Positions 16,887 through 33,182 of a stretch of 33,182 nt of DNA are shown piece by piece; position 1 is the first letter of the stretch; every line of letters starts with the position of its first letter. The notes under the pieces are model-generated. The model did not search any database and was not told the origin of the DNA. It was given only the letters and a program-made list of their open reading frames with translations. Position numbers and translations under genes: made by a program. Origin of the DNA: an uncultured Marinobacter sp. (lineage in GTDB: Bacteria > Pseudomonadota > Gammaproteobacteria > Pseudomonadales > Oleiphilaceae); contig NZ_CAJXKQ010000039.1 of the NCBI RefSeq assembly GCF_913055835.1, forward strand, positions 1 through 33,182, written 5' to 3'.

Positions 16887-17653
16887 CCCCGGTCCTCCGG
16901 CGAATCCGCCAGGGTATCGACCCAGTCCCGGAGACGGGACAGAGCCTCATGCCGGGTCATGTCTATGTGGACCGGTGTAACAGAAACATAGCCCTCCCGG
17001 ACCGCGTTGAAATCCGTGCCAGGTCCGGCATCGCCGCCCTCACCTGCCGCCCCTATCCAGTATCGTTCCTTACCACGGGGACAGGTCATCGGAACCGCGC
17101 CTTCAGCCCGCTCTCGATGGCCCAGGCGGGTTACCCGAATGCCCTGCAAGTCTTCCCAGGGAACATCCGGAACGTTTACGTTGAGGATGGAGCGCGGCCC
17201 AAGCGACAGGGGGCGCTCGTTTTCTAGCAGCAGCCGGACCACCCGGGCCGCTGTCTCATAGTGGAAGTGGCCATCGTTGACCAGGGAAACGGCAATGGCC
17301 GGAAGGCCAAGGTGACGCCCCTCGGTGGCTGCGGCAACAGTACCTGAATAAATGATGTCATCGCCAAGGTTAGCGTGGGTATTTATTCCGGAAACTACTC
17401 TGTCGAACGGCTCGGTGAACAGACCGTTAACCGCCAGATGAACACAGTCCGTCGGGGTGCCATCCACAGAACGGAACCCGTTGGGATGCTCTTCCACGGT
17501 CAAAGGTCTATTGAGGGTAAGGGCGTTGCTGGCGCCGCTATGGTCCCGGTCGGGCGCTACGACCTCCAGTTCACCCAGCCCCTTCAATCCCTCGAACAGG
17601 GCAATAAGCCCCGGCGAATGAACGCCGTCATCGTTCGACAACAGAATACGCAC
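16883..17653 (-). CDS. surE: 5'/3'-nucleotidase SurE
   Basis: A metal-dependent phosphatase acting on nucleoside monophosphates and linked to stationary-phase survival. The 256-residue chain opens with [16 protein letters not shown], with the metal ligands D8 and D9. It continues with [13 protein letters not shown] (metal-binding serine) and [22 protein letters not shown] (metal-binding asparagine), all hallmarks of the family. The start is GTG at 17653, supported by GGAG six bases upstream. An acidic, glycine-rich insert ([15 protein letters not shown]) lies near residues 202-216. truD ends 11 bases upstream and pcm overlaps downstream. Confidence 0.97.
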   Translation of the reverse strand: MRILLSNDDGVHSPGLIALFEGLKGLGELEVVAPDRDHSGASNALTLNRPLTVEEHPNGFRSVDGTPTDCVHLAVNGLFTEPFDRVVSGINTHANLGDDIIYSGTVAAATEGRHLGLPAIAVSLVNDGHFHYETAARVVRLLLENERPLSLGPRSILNVNVPDVPWEDLQGIRVTRLGHRERAEGAVPMTCPRGKERYWIGAAGEGGDAGPGTDFNAVREGYVSVTPVHIDMTRHEALSRLRDWVDTLADSPEDRG

Positions 17654-17664
17654 AGTGTTCTCCG

Positions 17665-18714
17665 CTAGCCTTGTTGTTCGTTATGTCGGCTGAGGCTCAT
17701 GTCCTCAAGCTCGAAAATATCACTCAAAATCGTTGTGGCGTACTGGCCGGGTGACAAAAAGAACGTCAATTCCAGGGTGTCCTCAGCCAGCCACTGCCAG
17801 GTGAGCCTCTCGGGCTTTACCGACAGGGGCCGCCGCTCTGGCTTCATCCGGGTGACCGAAAACAGACTCGCCAAACCCGGGGTTTGCGCAACAACGTCCC
17901 TTTCAAGAGTTGCCAGCGACCCGGAAGCCGTTGTGCCGCCGTCACCCCACAGCGGTCCCGTTGCCTCTGCCTCGGCCCAGCTGCCATCTTCTACCCGAGC
18001 TGCAAGCACCTCGTTGAACAGCCATGAACGTGCCGCCGAAAAATACAATACGTTTTTCGAGCCGTCGCTGCCAGCACGCTTTTTGCCTCCGCGGCCTTTT
18101 CCGCCAGATCGGCCCCGACGATTCAGGGTGGCGGGATCCAGATGCAATGCCCGGTCAAGGTTAGCGCCACCGTTGCCGAACCGTTGGGGGCCAAAGTAAT
18201 TGGGAGCGCCAATATCTGCGAGGCGGGCCAACGCACGATCGATGACCTCGCGTTCCCCGGTAACGGTTCGCAGGGTGATAACAAAGCCATTGCCTTTATG
18301 CTCCCCTCGCCGCAATTTCCGAGCCTGTCGGGAGGCCGCCAGAACTGGCCAGCGAGTGGCAATTTCCTCAATCAACAAGGCGTCCCGAGCTTCACAACCG
18401 GGCCGATAGAGACTGAACCATTGGCGTGTGACCGCGTGCCGATCCTTGAGGCCGCAGAAGCCGACATCAAAGCTCCGACAATCCGCCATTCTGGCCAGTT
18501 CACGGGCAACATATTCGGTGTTATCGCCCACTTTCTCCAGTTTCAGACAGAGATGCTCTCCACTTCCCGTGGTTGCGCCTGCTTCGAAATCGGAGCCGGC
18601 TTCCGGCACTTCGAGTAACTCGTCGACAATGAAATCCCGGGGCGTCGTCTTCAAGCGGCCCGAAGCAACACGGCCACCACCGGAAGTTGGCCAGTCAAGA
18701 CGCCAGCTGGTCAC
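17665..18714 (-). CDS. truD: tRNA pseudouridine(13) synthase TruD
   Basis: TruD isomerises U13 in certain tRNAs. From the GTG at 18714 the protein has 349 residues, the same as I recall for E. coli. The catalytic aspartate is D91 in [36 protein letters not shown] and [19 protein letters not shown] blocks (here [18 protein letters not shown]) are typical of the TruD fold and insertion domain. A basic Gly/Arg/Lys-rich stretch ([15 protein letters not shown]) lies near residues 198-212, within the region after the family's RFG motif, and may contact RNA. The GTG overlaps the ispF stop by 4 bases (GTGA), so translation is coupled. Confidence 0.96.
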   Translation of the reverse strand: MTSWRLDWPTSGGGRVASGRLKTTPRDFIVDELLEVPEAGSDFEAGATTGSGEHLCLKLEKVGDNTEYVARELARMADCRSFDVGFCGLKDRHAVTRQWFSLYRPGCEARDALLIEEIATRWPVLAASRQARKLRRGEHKGNGFVITLRTVTGEREVIDRALARLADIGAPNYFGPQRFGNGGANLDRALHLDPATLNRRGRSGGKGRGGKKRAGSDGSKNVLYFSAARSWLFNEVLAARVEDGSWAEAEATGPLWGDGGTTASGSLATLERDVVAQTPGLASLFSVTRMKPERRPLSVKPERLTWQWLAEDTLELTFFLSPGQYATTILSDIFELEDMSLSRHNEQQG

Positions 18715-19190
18715 GAATCCACCGGCTCAAGCAGACAGATGGCCTGACAGGCAATGCCTTCACCGCGCCCCGTGAAACCCAGTTTTTCCGTGGTCGTGGC
18801 TTTAACGCTCACACGGTTGGCCGCTACGCCCAGATCTTCCGCAATATTCAGTCGGATGGAATCAATGTGAGGTGCCATTTTCGGAGCCTGTGCAATGATC
18901 GTGGTATCCACGTTCACCACACTGAACCCTTCGTCTCGAACGCGCCCCATCACCCGACGCAGAAGATCACGGCTGTCGGCGCCCGCCCACTCATCACTGG
19001 TGTCCGGAAAGAAATGTCCGATATCGCCAAGTGCCACGGCACCCAGCAGCGCATCCGCCAATGCATGCAGCAGGACATCACCATCGGAATGGGCCTTAAG
19101 CCCTTGGGAATGCGGAATGCTCACGCCGCCAATAATCACAGAGTCGCCTTCACAGAAGGCGTGGACATCAAAGCCCTGACCAATACGCAT
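18711..19190 (-). CDS. ispF: 2-C-methyl-D-erythritol 2,4-cyclodiphosphate synthase
   Basis: The fifth step of the MEP isoprenoid pathway, forming the cyclic diphosphate from CDP-ME 2-phosphate with loss of CMP. The 159 residues match the usual length. The metal ligands D8, H10 and H42 are visible in GFDVHAF and [32 protein letters not shown] and the C-terminal [18 protein letters not shown] complete the trimer active site. It lies 26 bases after ispD, the enzyme two steps earlier in the pathway, and overlaps truD by 4 bases. Confidence 0.98.
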   Translation of the reverse strand: MRIGQGFDVHAFCEGDSVIIGGVSIPHSQGLKAHSDGDVLLHALADALLGAVALGDIGHFFPDTSDEWAGADSRDLLRRVMGRVRDEGFSVVNVDTTIIAQAPKMAPHIDSIRLNIAEDLGVAANRVSVKATTTEKLGFTGRGEGIACQAICLLEPVDS

Positions 19191-19216
19191 AATGTGCTCC
19201 GGAAAACCCCGAAAAT

Positions 19217-19918
19217 TCAGAACCGGCTGAGGATAAAGCCTGCGAGCGCCAGATCCGCGGGGACCGTGATCTTGATATTATCCGGCCGCCCTTCGACCAG
19301 AACCGGCATGTTACCGGAAAACTCCACGGCAGAGGACTCATCCGTTACCGGAAGCTCTCTGGCGAGAGCAGATTCCAGGGAATCAACAAGAATTCGATAA
19401 CGAAACATCTGTGGCGTCAGCGCCCGCCACAGATTTGTTCGATCAACTGTTTCGGCCACTTCGGGGAGTTCGCCATTGCCGGCCTTCTTGAGGGTATCGG
19501 CCACGGGTGAAGCCAGCAGCCCACCGACAGGATGGCTGTAGAGTTGATCAATAAGATTGGAAAGGTCCCGGGTATGAAGACACGGCCGGGCCGCATCGTG
19601 AACCAGAACCCAGTCATCATCCCTGACCTGTTCCGCCATGGCGTGCAGTGCCGACAACACCGAACCCGCCCTCTCAGAACCGCCGGTACAGGTCTGGATG
19701 CGGCTATCGCCGCTGGCGACAGTGTCCGGCCACCAATGATCGGCCGGATGAAGTGGCACCATGCAGCCGGAAAAAGGTGCGGAATCCATCAATCGTGAGA
19801 GGGTGATGTCTAGAATGAAACGTTGGTCTATCCGAAGGTACTGTTTCGGTTGCCCGGCCTGCATGCGCTGGCCGATGCCGGCGGCGGGAACAATCAGCCA
19901 GAGTCTCGGAGCAGGCAT
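19217..19918 (-). CDS. ispD: 2-C-methyl-D-erythritol 4-phosphate cytidylyltransferase
   Basis: IspD joins CTP and MEP to form CDP-ME, the third step of the MEP pathway. From the ATG at 19918 it has 233 residues. A TTG two codons upstream (19924) abuts the ftsB stop but is a weaker choice. The nucleotide-binding start [17 protein letters not shown] includes the expected catalytic R18 and K25. Other family blocks are [24 protein letters not shown] and [17 protein letters not shown]. No clear ribosome-binding site precedes it, so translation probably depends on coupling to ftsB. The ftsB-ispD-ispF order is common in gammaproteobacteria. Confidence 0.96.
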   Translation of the reverse strand: MPAPRLWLIVPAAGIGQRMQAGQPKQYLRIDQRFILDITLSRLMDSAPFSGCMVPLHPADHWWPDTVASGDSRIQTCTGGSERAGSVLSALHAMAEQVRDDDWVLVHDAARPCLHTRDLSNLIDQLYSHPVGGLLASPVADTLKKAGNGELPEVAETVDRTNLWRALTPQMFRYRILVDSLESALARELPVTDESSAVEFSGNMPVLVEGRPDNIKITVPADLALAGFILSRF

Positions 19919-19924
19919 AGACAA

Positions 19925-20197
19925 TCAGTTTTCAACAACCAGGAAAAAGGTCTCGTCTTCTCGTATCAGGCCAAGGTTCATTCTGGCCCGCTCTTCCACG
20001 GCGCCCTGCTCATTGCGCAAATTCCTGACCTCGGCATAAAGACGTTCATTGCGGGTCGCCAATTCGGCATTTTCTTCACGTTGCTCGGCAATGGACTTTT
20101 CGAGCGCCCAGACCTGTGCAAAGCTGCCTTCCCCGACCCACAGGCGCACCTGCAGCAGGAGAATCACAACCACCATTATGGTCCAGAGCAACTTCAT
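19925..20197 (-). CDS. ftsB: Cell division protein FtsB
   Basis: A 90-residue bitopic divisome protein that forms the FtsQLB complex and helps switch on septal peptidoglycan synthesis. It has a short cytoplasmic start (MKLLW), one transmembrane helix (about residues 4-18, LWTIMVVVILLLQVR) and a leucine-zipper-like coiled coil (about 30-65, ALEKSIAEQREENAELATRN and on). The C-terminal periplasmic segment ends ARMNLGLIREDETFF, the usual FtsB/DivIC finish. It has its own likely promoter (20249-20278), separated from eno by a terminator, so it probably starts the ftsB-ispD-ispF-truD-surE-pcm transcript. Confidence 0.95.
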   Translation of the reverse strand: MKLLWTIMVVVILLLQVRLWVGEGSFAQVWALEKSIAEQREENAELATRNERLYAEVRNLRNEQGAVEERARMNLGLIREDETFFLVVEN

Positions 20198-20248
20198 CGC
20201 CGATTCCGTTCAAAATTAAATCAATCAAAATATCAACGCCGGACGTTG

Positions 20249-20278
20249 AGTATAGACCTTAGAGTAGATTAGCAACAA
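20249..20278 (-). promoter_or_regulatory. Probable ftsB promoter
   Basis: On the minus strand TTGTTG (20278-20273) and TATACT (20254-20249) are 18 bases apart, about 50 bases before the ftsB start and just downstream of the eno terminator. Both hexamers match sigma-70 sequences well for this window. Confidence 0.55.
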
Positions 20279-20301
20279 ATTCTTCTAACTGCCTGTACAA
20301 A

Positions 20302-20344
20302 AAGGCCATCGTAACCAAGCTTTCGCTCGGAACACGATGGCCTT
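20302..20344 (-). terminator. eno intrinsic terminator
   Basis: An 11-base perfect stem (20302-20312 with 20334-20344, AAGGCCATCGT/ACGATGGCCTT) with a 21-base loop. It is followed on the minus strand by TTTTT that partly overlaps the stem end. It lies about 60 bases past the eno stop. Confidence 0.8.
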
Positions 20345-20402
20345 AACAGTTTTTCGCCAATCACCGGTCCGACACTCTGCCAGAACCGGCCAAATCAGTC
20401 GA

Positions 20403-21716
<1,314 letters not shown>

Positions 21717-21738
21717 TCATGTTCAAATTCGGGAGTCA

Positions 21739-21926
21739 GAGCGAGCGGGAACGGCCCTGCGAAAACCGCTACGAGCACCCGTGGGCGGGTCCGGCCAGCA
21801 ATCGTAGATTGCTGTCGTTCGGCTGCGCATGAAGCGTCGCTTCATAAACACTTGCCTCACCCATGTGCGCTTGTTTCGGACCATCCATGGCCCTCTATAT
21901 TTTCGCAGGGCCGTTCCCGCTCGCTC
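21739..21926. repeat. Fold-back repeat element, copy 2 (expanded form)
   Basis: A 188-base element bounded by perfectly complementary 27-base arms at 21739-21765 and 21900-21926. The interior shares the core of copy 1: AACCGCTACGAGCAC at the left, ATGTGCGCTTGT at 21863-21874, and a second hairpin around CCATCCATGG (21881-21890). The first hairpin is enlarged by about 80 bases. GCAC 21775-21778 still pairs with GTGC 21865-21868, and TGGG 21782-21785 pairs with CCCA 21860-21863. Inside are two further perfect hairpins: GCAATC/GATTGC (21798-21803 and 21807-21812) and ATGAAGC/GCTTCAT (21829-21835 and 21839-21845). It lies 32 bases past the kdsA stop, in the same orientation relative to transcription as copy 1 behind mrp. 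Confidence 0.9.
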
Positions 21927-21958
21927 CCATAGTCCGCGTAAAACGCCAACACCGCCAA

Positions 21959-24477
<2,519 letters not shown>

Positions 24478-24497
24478 TCATCTCAAGATGGGACGCC

Positions 24498-24526
24498 AGA
24501 CTACCAGAAAGGCCCCATTGACTCAA
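24498..24526 (-). promoter_or_regulatory. Probable pyrG promoter
   Basis: On the minus strand TTGAGT (24526-24521) and TAGTCT (24503-24498) are 17 bases apart, straddling the tilS stop codon and about 60 bases before the pyrG start. A moderate sigma-70 match judged by eye. No leader structure of the CTP-sensing attenuator kind was recognised. Confidence 0.45.
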
Positions 24527-25878
24527 TCATAATCCCGCTCTACAACCAGCCGCCAACCGGCGGCATGGGCGCTTCCCGAGTATTGTTCAGAACACCATAA
24601 ATCGCCAATGGCAACGAGCTCCGCCGCCTCCCCGGAACCAGCGAAAACCAGCGGTAATCGGGCCCTTTCCCAGGGTGGGACGGCAACCTCCTGCAGCCAT
24701 TTCTTGAGCGAACGGGACGGGCCATCGGCACGGAAACGTACCCTCTCACCGCCCCGCCTCGTAAATATCCGTATTGGCGGTAGAGGCCTTTGTGGGGTAT
24801 CGACAGGTTCCAGCCTGAGGAACCATTCGCCGAAGTTCAGCCCTGGGCCAGGCTCCAGAGCAACAGGAGCGTCCGGCAGTGGCCGTTGATCGGGGACCAG
24901 ATAAAGATCGCCCTGAAAGCGGCGCAGACTGAAACCGTCGGACCGGAACTCCGGCTCCCGATCCTCGCCCGCAAAAAGCAGGTCCTGCATGACCTGCCGC
25001 CAGTCACCCATGGTGGGCGCGTGAAAACCACGTTCCCGAACCCACCAACGGATAAGATTCTTTTGCTCCGCCAGCGACAGCGCTTTCAACCCATCAATGG
25101 GCAGACGGTCCCCGTCCCCGCCAATTGCCTGCCACTGCATTGCCGCCAGCTTACGGTTAAGCGCTTCGCTCTCGGCACAGGACTCCGCCGAGTGCCTGAG
25201 CCTGCGATTCAGTCCCGGCCAACGCTCCCGCAGAGACGGCAGCACGGTCTGGCGCAGGAAATTCCGGTCGAATCGCTGGTCAGTATTGCTGGGATCGTCA
25301 ACCCATGACAGGCCGGCCGAACTCGCCCAACCTTCCAGATCGGCCCGCTCAAATCCCAGCAAGGGCCGGACAAGAACCCCCGAGCCAAGCGCACGAGTGG
25401 ACGGCATGCCCGCCAGCCCTGGCACACCACTGCCCCTGAGCATCCGGAAAAGAACCGTTTCCGCCTGATCATCACCATGGTGAGCCATCACGAGCAAATC
25501 TCCGCGCTGCATCAGCGCCTCGAACGCCGAATACCGTGCATTGCGGGCCGCCTCTTCGATGCCGCCACCGCCAGTTGCATTTTCCTCGGCGACAACGTTT
25601 ACCCGCTCAACAACGAGCGGCACACCCAGGCGATCACAAAGTTCGCGGCAAAACGACTCGGTATCCGATGCATTCGGCTGGAGTTGATGATTGATGTGTA
25701 CTGCCCGCACGTTTCCAGTGCGACCATGACAATGTACTGCCAGGTGCAAAAGCAGTGTTGAATCGAGACCACCGCTCAGGGCAACCCAAAGGCGAGTGTG
25801 ATCTGGGAGCTCTCTGACCGGGGCACAAAGGGCCTCCGGCCAGTGGAATCCGGAGCCGGGCTCAGCGCCCGGTGTCAT
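24523..25878 (-). CDS. tilS: tRNA(Ile)-lysidine synthase
   Basis: TilS ligates lysine to C34 of the CAU-anticodon tRNA-Ile, changing its reading from AUG to AUA; it is essential in most bacteria. The protein has 451 residues. The N-type ATP pyrophosphatase P-loop is SGGLDS at 35-40, followed by [13 protein letters not shown] and [21 protein letters not shown]. The [13 protein letters not shown] and [15 protein letters not shown] motifs are typical. The C-terminal domain contains RGGERVRF and SLKKWLQE, used for tRNA acceptor recognition. The ATG at 25878 overlaps the end of accA by 17 bases, so the two genes are translationally coupled. Confidence 0.96.
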   Translation of the reverse strand: MTPGAEPGSGFHWPEALCAPVRELPDHTRLWVALSGGLDSTLLLHLAVHCHGRTGNVRAVHINHQLQPNASDTESFCRELCDRLGVPLVVERVNVVAEENATGGGGIEEAARNARYSAFEALMQRGDLLVMAHHGDDQAETVLFRMLRGSGVPGLAGMPSTRALGSGVLVRPLLGFERADLEGWASSAGLSWVDDPSNTDQRFDRNFLRQTVLPSLRERWPGLNRRLRHSAESCAESEALNRKLAAMQWQAIGGDGDRLPIDGLKALSLAEQKNLIRWWVRERGFHAPTMGDWRQVMQDLLFAGEDREPEFRSDGFSLRRFQGDLYLVPDQRPLPDAPVALEPGPGLNFGEWFLRLEPVDTPQRPLPPIRIFTRRGGERVRFRADGPSRSLKKWLQEVAVPPWERARLPLVFAGSGEAAELVAIGDLWCSEQYSGSAHAAGWRLVVERDYD

Positions 25879-26815
25879 AGCGGGTCAGCCGCTCGTAGCG
25901 ACGGGATACCAGCTCATCCATTGGCAGGCGACTGAGTTCGGCGACGCCCTTCGCCAGGACCTCTTTCAGGGATTCCGACATTTTTTCGGGGTTGCGGTGA
26001 GCACCACCGAGAGGTTCTGTCACCACGTTATCCGCCAGGCCCAGATCTCTCAGCCGGTCAGCGGTAACACCCATGGCCTCTGCCGCCTGAGCGGCGTATT
26101 CGGCACTCTTCCAGAGGATCGACGCACAACCTTCCGGAGAGATTACCGCGTAGGTGGAATACTGCAGCATGTTCAGTTGGTCGCAGACACCGATGGCCAG
26201 CGCCCCACCGGAACCGCCCTCACCGATCACCGTGGAGATAATGGGTGTCTTGAGGCGGGACATAACCGCCAGGTTGAAGGCAATCGCTTCACTTTGCCCC
26301 CGTTCTTCCGCACCAATGCCAGGATAGGCACCCGGCGTGTCGATGAAGGTAAGAATGGGCATCTTGAACCGCTCGGCCATTTCCATCAGACGCAGGGCCT
26401 TACGATACCCCTCCGGTCGAGGCATGCCGAAGTTACGCTTGACTTTGTCCCTGACTTCCCGGCCCTTCTGGTGACCAATCACCATCACTGGCTTGTCATC
26501 CAACCTGGCAGTACCGCCTACGATCGCCAGGTCGTCGGCATAGCGACGGTCGCCGTGCAGCTCATCAAAATCCTCAAATATGGACTCGATGTAGTCCAGG
26601 GTGTAAGGCCTGCGAGGGTGACGCGCCAGTCGGGCGACATCCCAGGGCTTGAGATCGGAGAAAATGCTCTCCGTCAGGCTGACGCTCTTTTTCTTCAGCC
26701 GGGTGATCTCGTCGGTGATATTGATGTCGGTGTCGTTACCAACCATCCGAAGCTCTTCAATCTTGGCTTCCAGGTCGGCGATTGGCTGTTCGAAATCCAG
26801 ATAGTTAGGGTTCAT
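25862..26815 (-). CDS. accA: Acetyl-CoA carboxylase carboxyltransferase subunit alpha
   Basis: With AccD, AccA forms the carboxyltransferase that transfers CO2 from biotin to acetyl-CoA, the first committed step of fatty acid synthesis. The 317 residues are near E. coli's 319. Recognisable blocks are [19 protein letters not shown] at the start, [51 protein letters not shown], and the oxyanion and biotin-site region [13 protein letters not shown] followed by [18 protein letters not shown]. The gene lies 141 bases after dnaE, with a weak terminator-like hairpin between, and overlaps tilS. dnaE-accA-tilS order is widely conserved in gammaproteobacteria. Confidence 0.98.
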   Translation of the reverse strand: MNPNYLDFEQPIADLEAKIEELRMVGNDTDINITDEITRLKKKSVSLTESIFSDLKPWDVARLARHPRRPYTLDYIESIFEDFDELHGDRRYADDLAIVGGTARLDDKPVMVIGHQKGREVRDKVKRNFGMPRPEGYRKALRLMEMAERFKMPILTFIDTPGAYPGIGAEERGQSEAIAFNLAVMSRLKTPIISTVIGEGGSGGALAIGVCDQLNMLQYSTYAVISPEGCASILWKSAEYAAQAAEAMGVTADRLRDLGLADNVVTEPLGGAHRNPEKMSESLKEVLAKGVAELSRLPMDELVSRRYERLTRYDTGR

Positions 26816-26903
26816 GATGTTCCATCATTTTTTTGCCAGGCGGGAAATTGCTCCGCCAAACCAGAATTTGACACAAAGATAGCAGCGCCCGGACAGTGGC
26901 TAA

Positions 26904-26927
26904 AGCGGACATTGGTATGAGTCCGCT
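26904..26927 (-). terminator. Weak terminator-like hairpin after dnaE
   Basis: A 7-base perfect stem (26904-26910 with 26921-26927, AGCGGAC/GTCCGCT) with a 10-base loop, 30 bases past the dnaE stop. Only TTTA follows on the minus strand, so termination would be partial at best and accA may still be read from dnaE. Confidence 0.4.
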
Positions 26928-26956
26928 GTCTGACAAAGTTTTAATTTTCAGCTCAC

Positions 26957-30439
<3,483 letters not shown>

Positions 30440-30484
30440 AACGTCAGGTTATTCCTGCTTTTAAATTCAGTTAGGGCAGCGGCC

Positions 30485-30952
30485 TCAGCCGCCGATCACG
30501 GCCCGGAGTTCTTCTTCGGTCTGAGGGCCAAAACGGGTTTCAACCAGATCGCCGCCGGGGTTAACCAGGAACGTAGCCGGCAGCGCGACCGGAAGTTTCC
30601 AGCCGAACCCCGGCCCGGGATCGTCCGCCAGCATGGTGAACTCGATACCCATTCGCTCGCCGAGCTCCACCAGGGCATCGCCTCGCACGCCATCAAAATT
30701 GACGCCCAGAACAGTGATGTCGGGCGCCTTGTCCAGCTCATTGAGTTCCGGAATTTCCTCAAGGCACGGCTTGCACCATTCTGCCCAGTAGTTCACCAGT
30801 ACCCATTGCCCACGCAAATTGTCCCAGTTCAGCTTTGTTCCCTCGGCGCGCTCAAGTTCAATTTTTTCGCAGCCTGCCATGGTCAGAACAAGCAACATGA
30901 GAGTGAGCAGCCTTAAGCGGGAACCAGAACGAACAGAATCAGGGTACTGCAC
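30485..30952 (-). CDS. TlpA/ResA-like thioredoxin-fold lipoprotein
   Basis: A membrane-anchored thiol-disulfide protein of the TlpA/ResA/AhpC-TSA group. The start is GTG at 30952, because AGGAGG lies 7 bases upstream; an in-frame ATG at 31000 would place extra residues before it with no such site. This gives 155 residues. A signal sequence (LRLLTLMLLVLTMAGC) ends in a lipobox with C28, so the protein is a lipoprotein facing the periplasm. The active site is WAEWCKPC with C60 and C63, and the cis-proline loop is ALPATFLVNPGG. It may reduce or isomerise periplasmic disulfides or help haem-protein maturation, but no partner gene is present to say which. It is divergent from the arsC-like gene, with 68 bases between. 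Confidence 0.88.
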   Translation of the reverse strand: MQYPDSVRSGSRLRLLTLMLLVLTMAGCEKIELERAEGTKLNWDNLRGQWVLVNYWAEWCKPCLEEIPELNELDKAPDITVLGVNFDGVRGDALVELGERMGIEFTMLADDPGPGFGWKLPVALPATFLVNPGGDLVETRFGPQTEEELRAVIGG

Positions 30953-31020
30953 CGGAAAACCTCCTGTTAGACTACCGACCACAGAAATCGTGGACTCCAC
31001 TCAGACAACCAGGCACGAAG

Positions 31021-32023
<1,003 letters not shown>

Positions 32024-32080
32024 TACACGCCCGGGTGGCAGACGTACTTTGCATAACATTTTTTTATTCCGGAACACACT

Positions 32081-32452
32081 ATGTTGAATAACCCGAAGGC
32101 CCAAATCACTGTGCGGGCAACGATCATCCTGTATATCGGCGTACTTGCCACCCTCCTGATTACCACGTTCTACCCGGCTCCGGTCGAGGGGGTCTCGATA
32201 CCCCTGATGCTGGCCGTGAAACTGGTCCCGCTTCTGCCCTTTGCGGTCACGGTGTTCCGCGGCCACAATCGTGGCTATATCTGGATGTCGTTCGTCGTGA
32301 TCTTCTATTTCACCCAGGCCGTCGTGTCCGCCTGGCTGAGTGAAGGCGCTCCCGGACCCGTCATTCTGACGGTATTGACCTTCCTGCTGTTCACTGTTGC
32401 CATGATTCATCTTAAAGTGAACCGGCCAGTGGCGAACGGAAATACACCCTGA
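32081..32452 (+). CDS. DUF2069 membrane protein
   Basis: A 123-residue inner-membrane protein with four hydrophobic segments (about residues 12-30, 38-59, 66-86 and 93-111) and short polar ends. It fits the DUF2069 family, small membrane proteins of unknown function that often follow wrbA. The ATG at 32081 is preceded by a weak ribosome-binding site (CCGGAACACACT). Conserved-looking loop residues are FRGHNRGYIWMSFV between segments two and three, and FTQAVVSAW. It is 57 bases after wrbA, consistent with an arsC-wrbA-DUF2069 unit. No function can be inferred beyond membrane location. Confidence 0.83.
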   Translation: MLNNPKAQITVRATIILYIGVLATLLITTFYPAPVEGVSIPLMLAVKLVPLLPFAVTVFRGHNRGYIWMSFVVIFYFTQAVVSAWLSEGAPGPVILTVLTFLLFTVAMIHLKVNRPVANGNTP

Positions 32453-32472
32453 ATATCTGGACCTGACCTTTT

Positions 32473-33182
32473 ATGGCCGAAGCAAGCAACTCCGGAACCG
32501 TGAAGCGGCCACCCGCGCCGCCCAGAAGCACCCTGACCCTGAGAGATGTTTGCACTGCCCTTGTGACCAGCGGAGAAATCAGCCAGGAAGACGCCGAACG
32601 GGTGCTCTCGGCCAATCTTGGCGCTGCCAGTGGTGAAGGACAGAAGGGAAAACGCCATCCGCTGGAGCTGGTGGCTATAGCAGCGCTAACCAGCCAGAAG
32701 AGCGACCGTACCCTCGATCTGGACCGGCTGACCCATTGGCTGGCCGATTGGGCCGGGCAGCCTTACTACCACATTGATCCGCTGAAGATCGACACGCCCG
32801 CCATTGCCCGGGTGATGTCCTACGCCTTCGCCCAGCGCCATGGCATTCTGGCGGTGGAGATCGGTACCGACGAGGTGCTGGTCGCCAGCAGTGAGCCGTT
32901 CAAAACCGACTGGGTGCAAAATCTTCAACAGGCCGTCCGCAAAGACATCCGTCGCGTTGTCGCCAATCCCGAGGATATCCGCCGGTATACCGTGGAGTTC
33001 TACCAACTGGCCAGCTCCGTCAGCAAGGCCAGTGGCGGCCAGGGCCCGGGGGTGGCCGGCAACCAGAATTTCGAACAGTTACTGGATCTTGGCGCCAGCG
33101 AACACCCTGACGCCAATGACCAGCACGTGGTCAAGATCGTCGACTGGCTGCTGCAGTACGCCTTTGACCAGCGCGCCTCGGA
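32473..33182 (+). CDS. GspE/PilB-type secretion or pilus assembly ATPase (5' part only)
   Basis: The first ~236 residues of a traffic ATPase, running off the window with no stop. After a polar start (MAEASNSGTVKRPPAPPRST) it has a GspE N-terminal-type domain: a first helical part LRDVCTALVTSGEISQEDAERVL and then YYHIDPLKIDTPAIARVMSYAFAQRHGILAVEIGTDEVLVASSEPFK, the MshEN/GspE-N pattern. The visible end, HVVKIVDWLLQYAFDQRAS, is the lead-in to the family's conserved segment before the ATP-binding domain, which would lie just past the edge. The ATG at 32473 is 20 bases after the DUF2069 stop. The role (type II secretion or type IV pilus) cannot be set without the rest and without neighbours. Confidence 0.83.
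   Translation, partial: MAEASNSGTVKRPPAPPRSTLTLRDVCTALVTSGEISQEDAERVLSANLGAASGEGQKGKRHPLELVAIAALTSQKSDRTLDLDRLTHWLADWAGQPYYHIDPLKIDTPAIARVMSYAFAQRHGILAVEIGTDEVLVASSEPFKTDWVQNLQQAVRKDIRRVVANPEDIRRYTVEFYQLASSVSKASGGQGPGVAGNQNFEQLLDLGASEHPDANDQHVVKIVDWLLQYAFDQRAS

Overview
The window reads as a chromosomal segment of a moderately GC-rich marine gammaproteobacterium, most likely Marinobacter or a close relative. This rests on protein character and on gene order (dnaE-accA-tilS-pyrG-kdsA-eno-ftsB-ispD-ispF-truD-surE-pcm-nlpD-rpoS, and mrp divergent from metG). It is a gene-dense housekeeping region. I saw no prophage, insertion sequence, CRISPR array, tRNA or rRNA. No stretch longer than about 260 bases lacks a gene.

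Layout. Bases 1-3666 (minus strand) carry avtA (cut by the window edge), a DUF416/YjaG gene overlapping dcd by 4 bases, a fold-back repeat, and mrp/apbC. Bases 3865-12137 (plus strand) carry metG, then the complete six-gene rsx/rnf electron-transport operon ABCDGE, then nth; rsx followed by nth is a classic gammaproteobacterial arrangement. A bidirectional terminator closes this run against a convergent gene for an exported chalcone-isomerase-like protein (12199-12774). Bases 12980-30439 (minus strand) are a long co-directional core block. Read in transcription order it makes the replicase alpha subunit (dnaE), starts fatty acid synthesis (accA), modifies tRNA-Ile (tilS), and makes CTP (pyrG), KDO-8-phosphate (kdsA) and enolase (eno). 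It continues with a divisome protein (ftsB), two MEP-pathway isoprenoid enzymes (ispD, ispF), tRNA pseudouridine synthase (truD), and the stationary-phase group surE, pcm, a DUF368 membrane protein, nlpD and rpoS. Bases 30485-33182 hold a minus-strand thioredoxin-like lipoprotein, then plus-strand arsC-like, wrbA and DUF2069 genes, and the 5' part of a GspE/PilB-type ATPase that runs off the end.

The least explained structure is a pair of fold-back elements, at 2422-2529 (between mrp and dcd) and 21739-21926 (between kdsA and eno). Each has a 27-base terminal inverted repeat that pairs almost perfectly with itself. The arm sequences of the two copies are unrelated, while the inner core is conserved and folds into small hairpins. 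The second copy carries an extra block of about 80 bases inside one hairpin, and that block is itself made of hairpins. This pattern (conserved junction core, variable but internally complementary outer stem) looks like a structured dispersed element whose shape, rather than arm sequence, is maintained.

A second point of interest is the rpoS leader, which contains uninterrupted (AAN)5 and (AAN)4 runs on the transcript strand, the pattern bound by the distal face of Hfq. A third is the DUF368 (undecaprenyl-phosphate translocase family) gene placed inside the surE-pcm-nlpD-rpoS group. Promoter calls are by eye from -10/-35 similarity and are tentative.
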